64,000 nt of DNA from Zunongwangia sp. HGR-M22 (GCF_027594425.1 NZ_CP115159.1:674001-738000), one strand, 5' to 3'. Counted from the first letter of the stretch, positions 55,166 through 64,000 are shown. The notes: generated by a model from the letters alone, not told the origin. Program-made: numbers and translations.

Positions 55166-55945
55166 TTAGATGCTTTGGAAAAGTTTGTCCATTTTTTCTT
55201 TTTCTTCTTTCGCAAGATCTTCATCTACAAGAATACGACCACTGTGCTCGTCTGTGATGATTTTCTTTCTTCCGGCAATTTCCATAATAACCTGTGGCGG
55301 AATAGTAAAATAAGATCCTCCAGATGCACCACGTTCTACCGGTACAATGGCTAGTCCATTTTTAACATTGGTACGAATGCGCTTGTAAGCTTTTACTAAA
55401 CGGGTATCAATTTCTGTTTCGTATTGCTCAGATCTATCGATTAGTGCTTGTTCTTCTTTCTCAGTTTCGGCCAAGATAGCATCAAGTTCTCCTTTTTTAT
55501 GCTCTAAGTGAGCCTCACGATCTTTAAGTCTTTCTTGAGTTTGCTCAATAATCTGCTTTTTTTGCTCGATTTGAACTTTGTACTCTTTGATGTGTTTCTC
55601 TGCAAGTTCGATTTCTAACTCCTGAAATTCAACTTCTTTACTTAATGCGTTGAATTCTCTGTTGTTACGAACATTTTTTTGCTGCTCAGAATATTTTTTG
55701 ATGGTCGTTTTAGACTCGTCAATAAGATTCTTCTTGCTTTTAATATCGGTGTTTATCACATCGATATCATCATCTAATTTTTGTAAACGTTTATTCAGTC
55801 CGGCTACTTCATCTTCTAAATCCTCTACCTCTAAAGGAAGTTCGCCTCGCACGTTTCGAATTTCATCAATTCTGGAATCTACCAACTGAAGATCGTATAA
55901 AGCTCTTAACTTCTCTTCTACAGTAAGATCATTTTTCTTTGCCAT
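55166..55945 (-). CDS. Coiled-coil protein of the CT398/zinc-ribbon family with its cysteines lost
   Basis: 259 aa. Residues about 25-180 form a long antiparallel coiled coil (LRALYDLQLVDSRIDEIRNVRGELPLEVEDLEDEV at the start). The C-terminal ribbon normally has two CxxC knuckles; here the same frame reads RGASGGSYFTIPPQVIMEI and KKIITDEHSGRILVD, with Ser, Tyr or absent residues at the cysteine positions. So the fold can be recognised but it cannot bind zinc in the usual way. Two bases downstream of the Nif3-like gene, forming an operon with it, an arrangement usual in Bacteroidota. Confidence 0.88.
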   Translation of the reverse strand: MAKKNDLTVEEKLRALYDLQLVDSRIDEIRNVRGELPLEVEDLEDEVAGLNKRLQKLDDDIDVINTDIKSKKNLIDESKTTIKKYSEQQKNVRNNREFNALSKEVEFQELEIELAEKHIKEYKVQIEQKKQIIEQTQERLKDREAHLEHKKGELDAILAETEKEEQALIDRSEQYETEIDTRLVKAYKRIRTNVKNGLAIVPVERGASGGSYFTIPPQVIMEIAGRKKIITDEHSGRILVDEDLAKEEKEKMDKLFQSI

Positions 55946-55947
55946 AC

Positions 55948-57042
55948 TTAAATATACTTGATAGGATTGCTATTTGTCTCTGCTAAAATAAGTGCAAAAT
56001 TACTAAATTTTTTCGTTAAAAAAGAATATAGTAAATTTTTTGTAAATTGTTCACTTTCATAGTGTCCAATATCGGCTAAGATGATGTTTTTCTCGGCTTT
56101 ATAAAAGTCGTGGTATTTTAAATCTGCCGTGATGTAGATATCTGCACCGGCTCTTTTTGCATTTTCGATCGCAAAAGCGCCACTTCCACCTAAAACGGCA
56201 ACTTTTTTAATAGGTTTTTCTAAGAATGCCGAATGTCTTACGCAACCCGTATTAAATGTTGATTTTATAGAATTTAGAAAGGATTCTTCATCTTGTGGTT
56301 CTTCCAATTCTCCAACCATTCCCATACCTAAGTGCTGATTTGTGTTTTCCAGCGTATAGATTTCGTAAGCAACTTCTTCATAGGGATGAGATTTGAACAA
56401 CGCGTTTAAAACTTTGCCTTCTAAATGCGCTGGGAATGTAATTCCTATTTGTGTTTCTTCTTCGTAATGAATAGTACCTCGTTTGCCAATTACGGGATTA
56501 GCATTTTTATTTGCTTTAAAACTTCCCTGCCCGTTTACATTATAACTGCAGTTATCATAATTTCCTATGCTGCCGCCGCCAACTTCAAAGAGTGCTTTTC
56601 TAACATTTTCGGCATCATTTTTAGGAACATAGGTGAGTAGTTTTTTGATGCTGTTTTTCTTCGGAATTAAAATTTGTCGATTTACGAGCCCGATTTTCTC
56701 ACAAATCATATCGTTCACACCTTTATATTGATTGTCTAAAGCTGTATGGATTGCATAGATTGCGATATCATTTTTTATAGCTTTCAACACCACTCGTTCA
56801 ACATAGTTCTTTCCCGTAATTTTTTTAAGTCCAGAAAATATAATTGGATGAAAACTGACAATAAGGTTGCAATTCTTAGCAATAGCTTCATCTACGGTTG
56901 CCTCAAGAGTATCTAAGGTTACTAAAGCTCCGGTGGCTTCAGCATTTTTATCACCTACTAAGAGCCCAACATTATCAAAGTCCTCAGCATAATTTAATGG
57001 AGCAAATTCTTCAATTTCTTTTATGATATCCTGAATAATCAT
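55948..57042 (-). CDS. Nif3-like/YbgI dinuclear-metal protein with PII-like insert
   Basis: 364 aa, the long form with an inserted CutA/PII-like domain at about 130-230 (LTYVPKNDAENVRKALFEVGGG... KVLNALFKSHPYEEVAYEI). Metal ligands of the Nif3 core appear in VSFHPIIFSGLKK, AIHTALDNQYKGVND and IGHYESEQF near the end. Family members form hexamers; often named GTP cyclohydrolase I type 2 but that role is doubtful. Followed after 2 bases by the coiled-coil gene. Confidence 0.92.
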   Translation of the reverse strand: MIIQDIIKEIEEFAPLNYAEDFDNVGLLVGDKNAEATGALVTLDTLEATVDEAIAKNCNLIVSFHPIIFSGLKKITGKNYVERVVLKAIKNDIAIYAIHTALDNQYKGVNDMICEKIGLVNRQILIPKKNSIKKLLTYVPKNDAENVRKALFEVGGGSIGNYDNCSYNVNGQGSFKANKNANPVIGKRGTIHYEEETQIGITFPAHLEGKVLNALFKSHPYEEVAYEIYTLENTNQHLGMGMVGELEEPQDEESFLNSIKSTFNTGCVRHSAFLEKPIKKVAVLGGSGAFAIENAKRAGADIYITADLKYHDFYKAEKNIILADIGHYESEQFTKNLLYSFLTKKFSNFALILAETNSNPIKYI

Positions 57043-57227
57043 ATTTTTAAATTTTGAAAACCTTATTTAGGTGTTTTTATCAATTTTTTAAAGACTGATA
57101 AGCTTAAAATATAATGTATTAATTTTTAGGATTTATATCTTCTGAAGTTAACAATAACATATATTTTTTTCAAAAGCTAAATCGATAAAAATTCGATTTC
57201 AAAGATAAATATTATAGCCTGCATAAT

Positions 57228-58223
57228 ATGAATTTACTACGAAAATTACTTTTCCCATTTGCTCTTATCTACGGCGTAATTGTTTGGTTTAGGAATAAAT
57301 TTTTTGATGCTCGAATTTTAAAAAGCGCCTCATACGATTTCCCGGTGATTTGTGTCGGGAATCTAAGTGCGGGAGGAACCGGTAAATCCCCTATGATAGA
57401 ATATTTACTTCGGAAGTTAAATTACAAAAATATCGCTGTTCTAAGCAGAGGCTACAAAAGATCTACTGAAGGTTTTTTACTATTAAATGGAAATGAAAAA
57501 GCCATTGAAACAGGAGACGAACCTTTACAATTTAAAACTAAATTTCCAGAAGCTAAGATTGCCGTTGATGCCGATCGTAGGAACGGAATTGCGGAATTAA
57601 GAAAACGAAATGCTGAAATTATACTTCTAGATGATGCTTTTCAACACCGCAAAGTAAAGGCAGGATTTAATATTTTACTTACAGCTTACGGCGATTTATA
57701 CGCGAATGATTTTATGTTGCCTACAGGGAATCTTAGAGAAACATATTCTGGTGCAGATCGTGCACAGGTAATTGTGGTCACGAAATGCCCAGAATCGATT
57801 ACACTAAAAGAACGAGAACATATAAGATTTAAACTTCAGATCAAGCAATATCAGGAATTGTATTTTTCAACTATAAAATATGCTGAAAAAATATCTGATG
57901 GTAGGAAGCAATTTTTATTCGATAAATTAGCCTCCAATTATACTGTAGTGACCGGCATAGCCAAGCCAGGACCTTTTATTTCTTTTCTGAAAACCAAAAA
58001 TGCGAATTTTGAACATCTTAAATTTGCCGATCATCATAATTTCACCGACGCTGAAATAGCTACCCTAAACACCAAAGAATTTATTCTGGCGACCGAAAAA
58101 GATTTTATGCGCTTAAAAGGAAAAATTAACGCGCCTTTATTTTATGTTGCTATTGAAACCGATTTTGTTGAAAATGAAGAACACTTTTTGAAGCGCATAA
58201 ATAAATTTATCGCAGAATTTTAG
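57228..58223 (+). CDS. lpxK: LpxK, tetraacyldisaccharide 4'-kinase
   Basis: Membrane-associated kinase that phosphorylates the lipid A disaccharide. 331 aa. N-terminal membrane helix about 4-22; Walker A variant GNLSAGGTGKS (44-54); AVLSRGYKR; DEPLQFKTKFP; LLDDAFQHRKV (catalytic DDxxQH); C-terminal part FADHHNFTDAEI. Matches the family throughout. Convergent with the hybrid kinase gene; no terminator was seen in the 60-base gap. Confidence 0.95.
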   Translation: MNLLRKLLFPFALIYGVIVWFRNKFFDARILKSASYDFPVICVGNLSAGGTGKSPMIEYLLRKLNYKNIAVLSRGYKRSTEGFLLLNGNEKAIETGDEPLQFKTKFPEAKIAVDADRRNGIAELRKRNAEIILLDDAFQHRKVKAGFNILLTAYGDLYANDFMLPTGNLRETYSGADRAQVIVVTKCPESITLKEREHIRFKLQIKQYQELYFSTIKYAEKISDGRKQFLFDKLASNYTVVTGIAKPGPFISFLKTKNANFEHLKFADHHNFTDAEIATLNTKEFILATEKDFMRLKGKINAPLFYVAIETDFVENEEHFLKRINKFIAEF

Positions 58224-58283
58224 TTTGAAAACTATAGCGTATAAATGTGTAAATTTCTGAAAGGATGATACGAAAATTAGATT

Positions 58284-60512
58284 CTAAGCATTTTTGATGC
58301 TAAGATGTTTGTTTATTTTGCGATAAAACTCGTCTGTTTTATAAGGTTTTGGGATGATGTCATTAAAACCATTTAGATAAAACTCATCCAGATTGTCATC
58401 TAAAGTTACCGCGGTTAATGCGATAATCGGTATTTTAGAATTAAATTTTCTAATTTGTTTTGTGGCCTCAATTCCGCTAATACCAGGCATGTGAATATCC
58501 ATCAACACTAAGTTGAAATTAGCATTCTTTACCATTTCTATAGCTTTAGTACCGTTATCTGCCACTTCACACACCGCATTTCTTTTCTCTAAGATTTTTT
58601 TGGTAATCATTTGATTGATCTTATTATCCTCTACTACAAGGATTTCTTTACCAACTAAAGAATCACCACCATTTTCTACAAGATTAGGGTCGTTCCCTTC
58701 AGCAGGAGTTGCAGATTCAGTTACCAAAAATTTTAGATCAAACCAAAATTTGGATCCTAGTCCAAGCTCACTTTCTAAATTTATTTTACTTCCCATCAAA
58801 CTAAGGAGGTTCTTTACAATAGATAAGCCTAAACCGGTACCGCCAAATTTTCGATTAATTTGAGTAGATCCCTGAATAAAGTTTTCAAAAATAGTTTCTT
58901 GCTTTTCTTTCGAAATCCCTTCACCATTATCCTTAATTTCGAAGCGTAGATGCACATCATTTATACTTTCTCTAATTTGAGTAACCGTTATCCAAATATC
59001 TCCGTTTTCAGTAAATTTAATAGAATTACCAATTAGATTAATTAAAATTTGTGAGAGCTTAAGCGGGTCACTCTTTAATTTCTGCGGAATGGATTTATCA
59101 AAATCAAAATGAATATTAATATTCTTATCATTAGCAGAATTTTTAAGGGCTACTAGTACATCTGAAATTCTTTTCTCAAGATCAAAATCAGAATATAAAA
59201 CTTCAACTTTATTTGCTTCTAATTTATTAAGATCAAGTATGTTATTAATAAGACTTAGCAAATATTCTCCTGAAAATTTTAGGGAGTTTAAATGTTCCTT
59301 TTGATTAGCTGTAGGATTTTCTTCTAACAAAAGATGTGTGAGCCCCGTAACTGCATAAAGTGGAGTTCTAAGCTCGTGGGTAATTGTGCTTAAAAACTGA
59401 GCTTTGGCTTTAGTGGCACGCTCTGCATTTTCCTTAGCGATGGTAAGCTCTCTATTTTTCTTTTGAAGTAAACCATTTGCTCTTGCTCTTAGATTGTTAT
59501 TTTTATAAAGAGATAAGGTAAGTAGAGATAATATAGTAATTAAGGCTACACTTAAAATGGTGGTTAGTTTGTTTACTTTAAGAGATCTTTCGTTTTCTTT
59601 TCTTTTTTCAGATAATTCTTTGATTTCGCTTCTAAGCGCATCATTGCCGTAAGCTTTATAAGATTCATTGCCTAGGGATCTTTTATTAACTTCAAAAAGT
59701 CGATATCTTTCCTTATTGGCTAATTTTAGATAGCTAAGTGCTTTAGCATCGTGTTGTTCCGCTTCATAAATATTGCTAAGAATATTAAAGTTGCTCATAA
59801 CCATGCCGTGAAACTCATTCTTTTTCGCAGCATTTAAACTTAATTTAGCATATTTTTCAGCTTCGCTCGTGTTGTTTCGAGCTAATTCTGTTTTTGCTAG
59901 ATAGTAATATAGTCGGCTATATTCATAAGGAGAACCAATAGAAGTTATACTTTTGCCAGCTTTTTTAAAGTATGTAAAAGCTTTGTTAGCAGCATTTTCT
60001 AAGTTTAATGCAATTATCCCTCGCTGAAGGTTTAGTAAGGAGAGATATTTCTCTAAATTTTGATCGTTTGATTTATTATAATGTTTTTCAGAAAGATTTA
60101 AATAATCTAAGGCAGCCTTTTTGTTGTTCTGAAGTGTGAAAATTTTAGAAAGGCTAAGATAGCTGTAAGCAAGACCAGTTTCGTCTATAATTTCTCTTTG
60201 TATAGCGATAGCTCTATTAATTGAAACTATGGCATCATCATAATCATGAAGTATATATTCAAGCTTAGAGGTAATGCTGCTAGCTAAAGCAGTATACCTT
60301 TTGTGATTGATATCCTGAGCTAATTTTAATGATCGGTTAAGTTCATCAGTGGCTTTATCAAATTGGTATTTGTTAACAGAAACTTCTGCTTGTTTTAATA
60401 AACTATCAATTTGATGGGTGATTTCTTCTCTATCTTGTTTCTTTTGGGCATTGGAAGAAAAAACTAAAAAGCACGAAAATAGCAGGAAATACGTAAGATT
60501 AAACTTATTCAT
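58284..60512 (-). CDS. Hybrid sensor histidine kinase with TPR sensor and receiver domain
   Basis: 742 aa. Signal/membrane start (MNKFNLTYFLLFSCFLVFSS), a periplasmic tetratricopeptide-type helical array about 35-290 (YSYLSLSKIFTLQNNKKAALDYL is a typical unit), a membrane helix about 313-335, HisKA with FLSTITHELRTPLY (His379), HATPase with NLIGNSIKFTENG, DNGEGISKE and GGTGLGLSIV, then a receiver domain with VVEDNKINQ and phospho-acceptor Asp672 in LVLMDIHMPG. No DNA-binding output, so it must hand phosphate to a separate Hpt or regulator not in the window. Signal unknown. 42 bases after gap on the same strand. Confidence 0.92.
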   Translation of the reverse strand: MNKFNLTYFLLFSCFLVFSSNAQKKQDREEITHQIDSLLKQAEVSVNKYQFDKATDELNRSLKLAQDINHKRYTALASSITSKLEYILHDYDDAIVSINRAIAIQREIIDETGLAYSYLSLSKIFTLQNNKKAALDYLNLSEKHYNKSNDQNLEKYLSLLNLQRGIIALNLENAANKAFTYFKKAGKSITSIGSPYEYSRLYYYLAKTELARNNTSEAEKYAKLSLNAAKKNEFHGMVMSNFNILSNIYEAEQHDAKALSYLKLANKERYRLFEVNKRSLGNESYKAYGNDALRSEIKELSEKRKENERSLKVNKLTTILSVALITILSLLTLSLYKNNNLRARANGLLQKKNRELTIAKENAERATKAKAQFLSTITHELRTPLYAVTGLTHLLLEENPTANQKEHLNSLKFSGEYLLSLINNILDLNKLEANKVEVLYSDFDLEKRISDVLVALKNSANDKNINIHFDFDKSIPQKLKSDPLKLSQILINLIGNSIKFTENGDIWITVTQIRESINDVHLRFEIKDNGEGISKEKQETIFENFIQGSTQINRKFGGTGLGLSIVKNLLSLMGSKINLESELGLGSKFWFDLKFLVTESATPAEGNDPNLVENGGDSLVGKEILVVEDNKINQMITKKILEKRNAVCEVADNGTKAIEMVKNANFNLVLMDIHMPGISGIEATKQIRKFNSKIPIIALTAVTLDDNLDEFYLNGFNDIIPKPYKTDEFYRKINKHLSIKNA

Positions 60513-60554
60513 TTTACAGCTAACTGCTAAAGATTGCTGCTAAATATACAGAAA

Positions 60555-61556
60555 TTAATATAAAGACGAAATTAAATCTATTAACCTGCTAGAATATCCA
60601 ATTTCATTATCATACCAGCCAATGAGTTTGATTAGTTTTCCATCGATTACAGAGGTCATTTCGGCATCAAAAATACATGAATGTGTATTGCCTGAAATAT
60701 CTTTAGAAACGATAGGATCTTCGGTATAACTTAAAATTCCGCGCAAAGAATTTTCTGAAGCATTCTTGAAAATATGATTCACTTCTTTAATTGAAGTTGC
60801 TTTAGTGACATTGATAGTCATATCGGTTAACGAGCCATTAGGTACAGGAACTCTTATTCCGCAGCCACCAATTACGTTACTTAGATCTGGGAAAATAGAG
60901 GTTAACGCTTTTGCAGCTCCCGTGGTTGTTGGGATAATCGATTGTGTTGCAGCTCTACTTCGTCGTAAATCTCGATGGGGTTGATCGTGTAAGCTTTGAT
61001 CTGACGTAAAAGAATGTACGGTGGTTATATAGGCCTGTTCTACTTTAAAATTCTCGTGAATCAACTTTAACATAGGTGCAGCATTATTTGTAGTACAGGA
61101 AGCATTAGAGATAATGTCTTCGCTTCCGTCTAAAATATGCTCATTAACACCTAGGACTACCATTTTAATGGTTTCGTCTTGTGGAGGTACCGATAAAATT
61201 ACTTTTTTTACACTTCCGTTAAGATGATTTTTAAGTTCTGGCCGGGTTTTAAATTTTCCGCTAGCTTCAACGACCACATCTACTTCCGTAGCACTCCAAT
61301 CGATTTTTGAAGGATGATCTTGATTAAAAACCGCAGTTTTTTTTCCGTTTACTATTAAAATATTTTCTTCCGTAGCAATTTCGGCATTAAAAATACCATG
61401 TACACTATCGTACTTTAGAAGATGGGCTAGTGTTTTTGCATCGGCTAAATCATTTATCGCAACCACATTTATTTGAGGATGGTCAATAAGTAGCCTAAAC
61501 AAATTTCGACCTATTCGGCCAAAACCGTTAATTCCCAGATTAATATTTTTAGGCAT
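60555..61556 (-). CDS. gap: Glyceraldehyde-3-phosphate dehydrogenase, type I, divergent
   Basis: 333 aa. Rossmann loop GINGFGRIGRNLFR, Asp in VAINDLADAKTL (NAD preference), catalytic Cys154 in ISNASCTTNNAAP and VHSFTSDQSLHD with the partner His, RRSRAATQSIIPTTTGAAKAL, and WYDNEIGYSSRLIDL. Two small departures from typical GapA are visible: TTNNAAP instead of TTNCLAP and LSVPPQDETIKMVVLGVN instead of SAPAKD. It may be a second GAPDH or a gluconeogenic/specialised form. Begins 2 bases after lipA, forming a lipA-gap pair. Confidence 0.9.
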   Translation of the reverse strand: MPKNINLGINGFGRIGRNLFRLLIDHPQINVVAINDLADAKTLAHLLKYDSVHGIFNAEIATEENILIVNGKKTAVFNQDHPSKIDWSATEVDVVVEASGKFKTRPELKNHLNGSVKKVILSVPPQDETIKMVVLGVNEHILDGSEDIISNASCTTNNAAPMLKLIHENFKVEQAYITTVHSFTSDQSLHDQPHRDLRRSRAATQSIIPTTTGAAKALTSIFPDLSNVIGGCGIRVPVPNGSLTDMTINVTKATSIKEVNHIFKNASENSLRGILSYTEDPIVSKDISGNTHSCIFDAEMTSVIDGKLIKLIGWYDNEIGYSSRLIDLISSLY

Positions 61557-61558
61557 TG

Positions 61559-62437
61559 TTAGTTGATGTGCTTTTGGGCTTTGTAAGAAGATCTTACCAG
61601 TGCGCTACTTTCTACATGTCTAAATCCAAGATCTAAACCAATAGCTTCATATTTCTTAAATTGATCTGGAGTGATAAATTGCTTTACTGGCAAGTGACGT
61701 TTACTTGGCTGTAAATATTGGCCAATTGTAACTACATCTACGTTTGCATCTTTAAGATCGTGTAGTGTTTGGATAACTTCTTCTTCAGTTTCGCCAAGAC
61801 CAAGCATAATACCCGATTTTGTACGATTAATGCCCTGATCTTTTAAATAACGCAACACTTCTAAAGAGCGATCGTATTTAGCCTGGATTCTAACTTCGCG
61901 AGTTAAACGGCGTACGGTTTCCATATTATGAGAAACAACCTCTGGAGCTACTTCTACAATACGATCTATATTTCTGGTATTTCCCTGGAAATCTGGGATA
62001 AGTGTTTCTAGCGTGGTTTCAGGATTCATTCGGCGAATTGCTTTTACGGTTTCCGCCCAAATGATCGATCCCATATCTTTTAAATCATCCCGGTCTACAC
62101 TTGTAACCACCGCGTGCTTAATCTTCATTAGTTTAATAGAACGTGCTACTTTTTCTGGTTCATCCCAATCTACCGTTTCTGGTCTACCGGTTTTTACACC
62201 ACAAAATCCACAAGATCGAGTACAAATATTACCTAAAATCATAAAAGTGGCTGTTCCTTCACTCCAACATTCTCCCATGTTAGGGCAACTTCCCGATGTG
62301 CAAATTGTATGTAGATCGTATTTATCTACAAGACTACGTAATTCGGTATATTTTTTACCTGTAGGAAGTTTAACACGAAGCCATTTCGGTTTTCCTTTAG
62401 GAGCTGTTTTAGAAGGTGTAAGTGTTTCTGTACTCAT
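61559..62437 (-). CDS. lipA: LipA, lipoyl synthase
   Basis: Radical SAM enzyme that inserts two sulfurs into protein-bound octanoyl groups. 292 aa. Auxiliary cluster cysteines 46, 51 and 57 in ICTSGSCPNMGECW and SAM cluster cysteines 72, 76 and 79 in ICTRSCGFCGV; GLGETEEEV, GQYLQPSKRHLPV and the C-terminal ESSALVRSSYKAQ (RSSY). All elements of LipA are present. Upstream -7 element TATCTTTG on the minus strand at 62462-62455. Followed by gap. Confidence 0.96.
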   Translation of the reverse strand: MSTETLTPSKTAPKGKPKWLRVKLPTGKKYTELRSLVDKYDLHTICTSGSCPNMGECWSEGTATFMILGNICTRSCGFCGVKTGRPETVDWDEPEKVARSIKLMKIKHAVVTSVDRDDLKDMGSIIWAETVKAIRRMNPETTLETLIPDFQGNTRNIDRIVEVAPEVVSHNMETVRRLTREVRIQAKYDRSLEVLRYLKDQGINRTKSGIMLGLGETEEEVIQTLHDLKDANVDVVTIGQYLQPSKRHLPVKQFITPDQFKKYEAIGLDLGFRHVESSALVRSSYKAQKHIN

Positions 62438-62513
62438 AGCAAAAATCTCTTATTCAAAGATACAATATTCTATCTAATAGCATAATTAGACGTTGATAGT
62501 TTAAGAACCTTAA

Positions 62514-63083
62514 TTAGTTTTTACGATCTTCGATTATTTCTGAGAGCAATTTCTTAGCTCTTAATAGTTTAACTTTTACATTATTCATAGGTTCACCTAG
62601 CGATTCTGAAATCTCTTTATATGATTTTTCCTGAAAAAACCGAAGATTTAAAACTTCCTGATAATGCGGCTTCAATTTTTTTATATCCCGAAGCAATTGC
62701 GCTAAATTCTGTTCAGTAATTAGCTTATCTTCAATAGAAGGTGTTTCGTCTACGATGGTGTTCACTTTTTCGGTGTCCTCAGAAATAGTGTTGATGCGTA
62801 ACTGACTATTTTTCTTCCGAAGAATATCTACATGAATATTTTTCGAAATCGCAATAAGCCAAGTGCTGAAAGAATAATTTTCATCGAAAGTTTCTAATCT
62901 TTTAAAAGCTTTTGAAAATGTTTGAATAGTGATATCCTCAGCTTCATACTCATTTTGAGTTTTTTTAAGCTGAAATCCATAAACATTATTCCAAAATTGA
63001 TCCAGCAAATAGTTGAAAGCCGATTGACTTCCTTTTTTTGCTTCTTGGATTTTTTGTAATAAAATCGACTGGTTTACTTCCAA
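62514..63083 (-). CDS. ECF-like sigma-70 family RNA polymerase sigma factor
   Basis: 189 aa from a TTG at 63083 (MEVNQSILLQKIQEAKKGSQSA); the longer reading to 63167 is antisense-like inside the glycosyltransferase C-terminus and is not needed. Region 2: FNYLLDQFWNNVYGFQLKKTQNEYEAEDITIQTFSKAFKRL with FDENYSFSTWLIAISKNIHVDILRKK. Region 4: LKPHYQEVLNLRFFQEKSYKEISESLGEPMNNVKVKLLRAKKLL, a helix-turn-helix. No anti-sigma gene is adjacent. It overlaps the end of the glycosyltransferase by 10 bases, so the two are coupled. Confidence 0.9.
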   Translation of the reverse strand: MEVNQSILLQKIQEAKKGSQSAFNYLLDQFWNNVYGFQLKKTQNEYEAEDITIQTFSKAFKRLETFDENYSFSTWLIAISKNIHVDILRKKNSQLRINTISEDTEKVNTIVDETPSIEDKLITEQNLAQLLRDIKKLKPHYQEVLNLRFFQEKSYKEISESLGEPMNNVKVKLLRAKKLLSEIIEDRKN

Positions 63084-64000
63084 TGTGAAGGTTTTGAAAT
63101 AGTATTTACAATAAATATACCTAATTGTGAGAGTATAAGAAAAGGTTCTAAAATAGGAAATAGCCAAACGATATCTCTCTCATCTAACTTTTTAGCTGAT
63201 TGAAAATATACAATACCTTCTATAATTAGTGTAAGACCTAGGGCGCCGATTACATATGGCCAGTAATATTTTAAACTTAACAGCATTACTAGAAAAATCC
63301 AAAATAGCAATCTTGCAGAATAAAATATGCCCAACAAAAGTTTATCCTTGTTTTTGTAGAATTTTGCTACAGAAGCATGTCGTCTTTTTTGTCGAAACCA
63401 ATCGGTAATGCTCGTTTTAGGGACGCTCCTGGTTATACTTTCAGTATGATCACAAATAGAGACATTTCTATTCGTTGCTGCTTCATTTACAAAAAGATCA
63501 TCATCGCCAGATCGAACGTGTAAATGGGATGCAAAGCCTTTTTGTTTGTAAAACTGTTTAGAAGTATACGCCAAATTTCTTCCTACGCCCATGTAAGGAT
63601 TACCCATTTTAGCGTAAGAAAAATATTGGATAGCTGTTAAAAGTGTTTCAAACCGAATCAATTTATTGATAAACGATTTTTTATACTTAAAATAACCGCC
63701 GTAACCCAAAACAATAGATTTTTCTTCGGTAAATCCAGAAGTCATATGTCGCAACCAGTGTATAGATTGTGGTGCGCAATCGGCATCTGTAAAGATTAGA
63801 TGTTCATTTTGTGCCTTTTTGATTCCCAAAGTAAGGGCGTATTTTTTATTGGCCCAAAAAGCTTCATTATTTATAACGTTTACAATTTTTATACGAGGAT
63901 CTATTTTCTGAAATTCTTCGATTACATCTAATGTGTTATCTGAAGATGCATCGTTAATAACGATTACCTCAAAATCTGGATAGTCCTGCTCTAAAATAGC
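63074..64000 (-). CDS. Family 2 glycosyltransferase, membrane-bound (5' end outside window)
   Basis: The frame is open through base 64000, so the N-terminus is missing. From the edge it reads AILEQDYPDFEVIVINDASSD, the GT-A nucleotide-binding strand with DASSD, then LIFTDADCAPQSIHWLRHM (DxD metal site), RSGDDDLFVNE and the QxxRW-like WFRQKRRHASV. Three hydrophobic helices follow from about 63350 down to 63090. Such enzymes build surface polysaccharide; substrate unknown. 309 residues visible. The next gene (sigma factor) overlaps its end. Confidence 0.9.
   Translation of the reverse strand, partial: AILEQDYPDFEVIVINDASSDNTLDVIEEFQKIDPRIKIVNVINNEAFWANKKYALTLGIKKAQNEHLIFTDADCAPQSIHWLRHMTSGFTEEKSIVLGYGGYFKYKKSFINKLIRFETLLTAIQYFSYAKMGNPYMGVGRNLAYTSKQFYKQKGFASHLHVRSGDDDLFVNEAATNRNVSICDHTESITRSVPKTSITDWFRQKRRHASVAKFYKNKDKLLLGIFYSARLLFWIFLVMLLSLKYYWPYVIGALGLTLIIEGIVYFQSAKKLDERDIVWLFPILEPFLILSQLGIFIVNTISKPSHWK

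Noticed and set aside
57179-57199. AAATCGA/TCGATTT inverted repeat before lpxK as an operator
   Set aside because: Short, AT-rich and only 7-bp arms in AT-rich intergenic DNA; chance cannot be excluded.
62013-62477. 154-aa open frame on the + strand opposite lipA
   Set aside because: Lies antisense to a fully supported lipA; composition is Ser/Arg-like shadow sequence with no signal or motif.

Overview
The window is a 64 kb piece of chromosome from a low-GC member of the Bacteroidota, almost certainly family Flavobacteriaceae and probably a marine relative of Gramella, Salegentibacter or Zunongwangia (genus is inference). The evidence is a type B type-9-secretion sorting domain, SecDF as one polypeptide, a very long FtsZ with a Flavobacteriia-style tail, many short lipoproteins of the form ...CKN/CGN, Bacteroidota-type promoters (TTG, about 17-24 bases, TAnnTTTG), and several TTG starts. 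No prophage, insertion sequence, CRISPR array or restriction system was seen. This is mostly ordinary core genome.

Layout. 1-10112 is the 3' part of the division and cell wall (dcw) cluster: mraY (cut by the window edge), murD, ftsW, murG, murC, ftsQ, ftsA, ftsZ, closed by a terminator. 10189-15244 holds a lipoprotein-type pyrophosphatase, an unknown lipoprotein, an LD-carboxypeptidase, a PBP4-type DD-peptidase, queE and a DUF2911 protein. 15245-21908 holds gyrB (behind an unusually structured upstream region), mdh and secDF. 22272-26121 is a leftward run: DUF192, lgt, yidD, cysS, folE. 26247-32554 has a T9SS cargo protein, a FadL/OmpP1-type barrel, a Gly/Tyr- and Ser/Arg-rich lipoprotein and proS. 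Two identical tRNA-Glu genes and rpsT follow.

33271-34901 is a pepE-glsA operon. 35008-41260 is the most distinctive block: four tandem paralogous exported proteins with a CarboxypepD_reg-like domain, a DUF6702 protein and an M1-type metallopeptidase. Then come tatA, a PAP2 phosphatase, an O-methyltransferase and kynU, a leucine-rich-repeat protein, and a leftward photoreactivation operon at 50108-46489 (flavin reductase, small DUF2256 zinc-finger ORF, cryptochrome DASH, Fe-S photolyase). kmo, the enzyme before kynU in the kynurenine pathway, lies just beyond. 52087-64000 carries a K+/H+ antiporter, msrA, a lipoprotein, a coiled-coil protein with a cysteine-less zinc ribbon, a Nif3-like protein, lpxK, a TPR-hybrid histidine kinase, a GAPDH, lipA, an ECF-type sigma factor and a glycosyltransferase cut by the right edge.

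Best leads for new biology: (i) the four-paralog/DUF6702/M1 block; (ii) a rod-like, 6S-RNA-like folding region with an orphan terminator hairpin upstream of gyrB; (iii) a thrice-repeated HTL short motif in the FtsZ linker; (iv) palindromes placed on the FadL promoter and in the proS leader; (v) near-leaderless promoters at queE and pepE that reset their starts.
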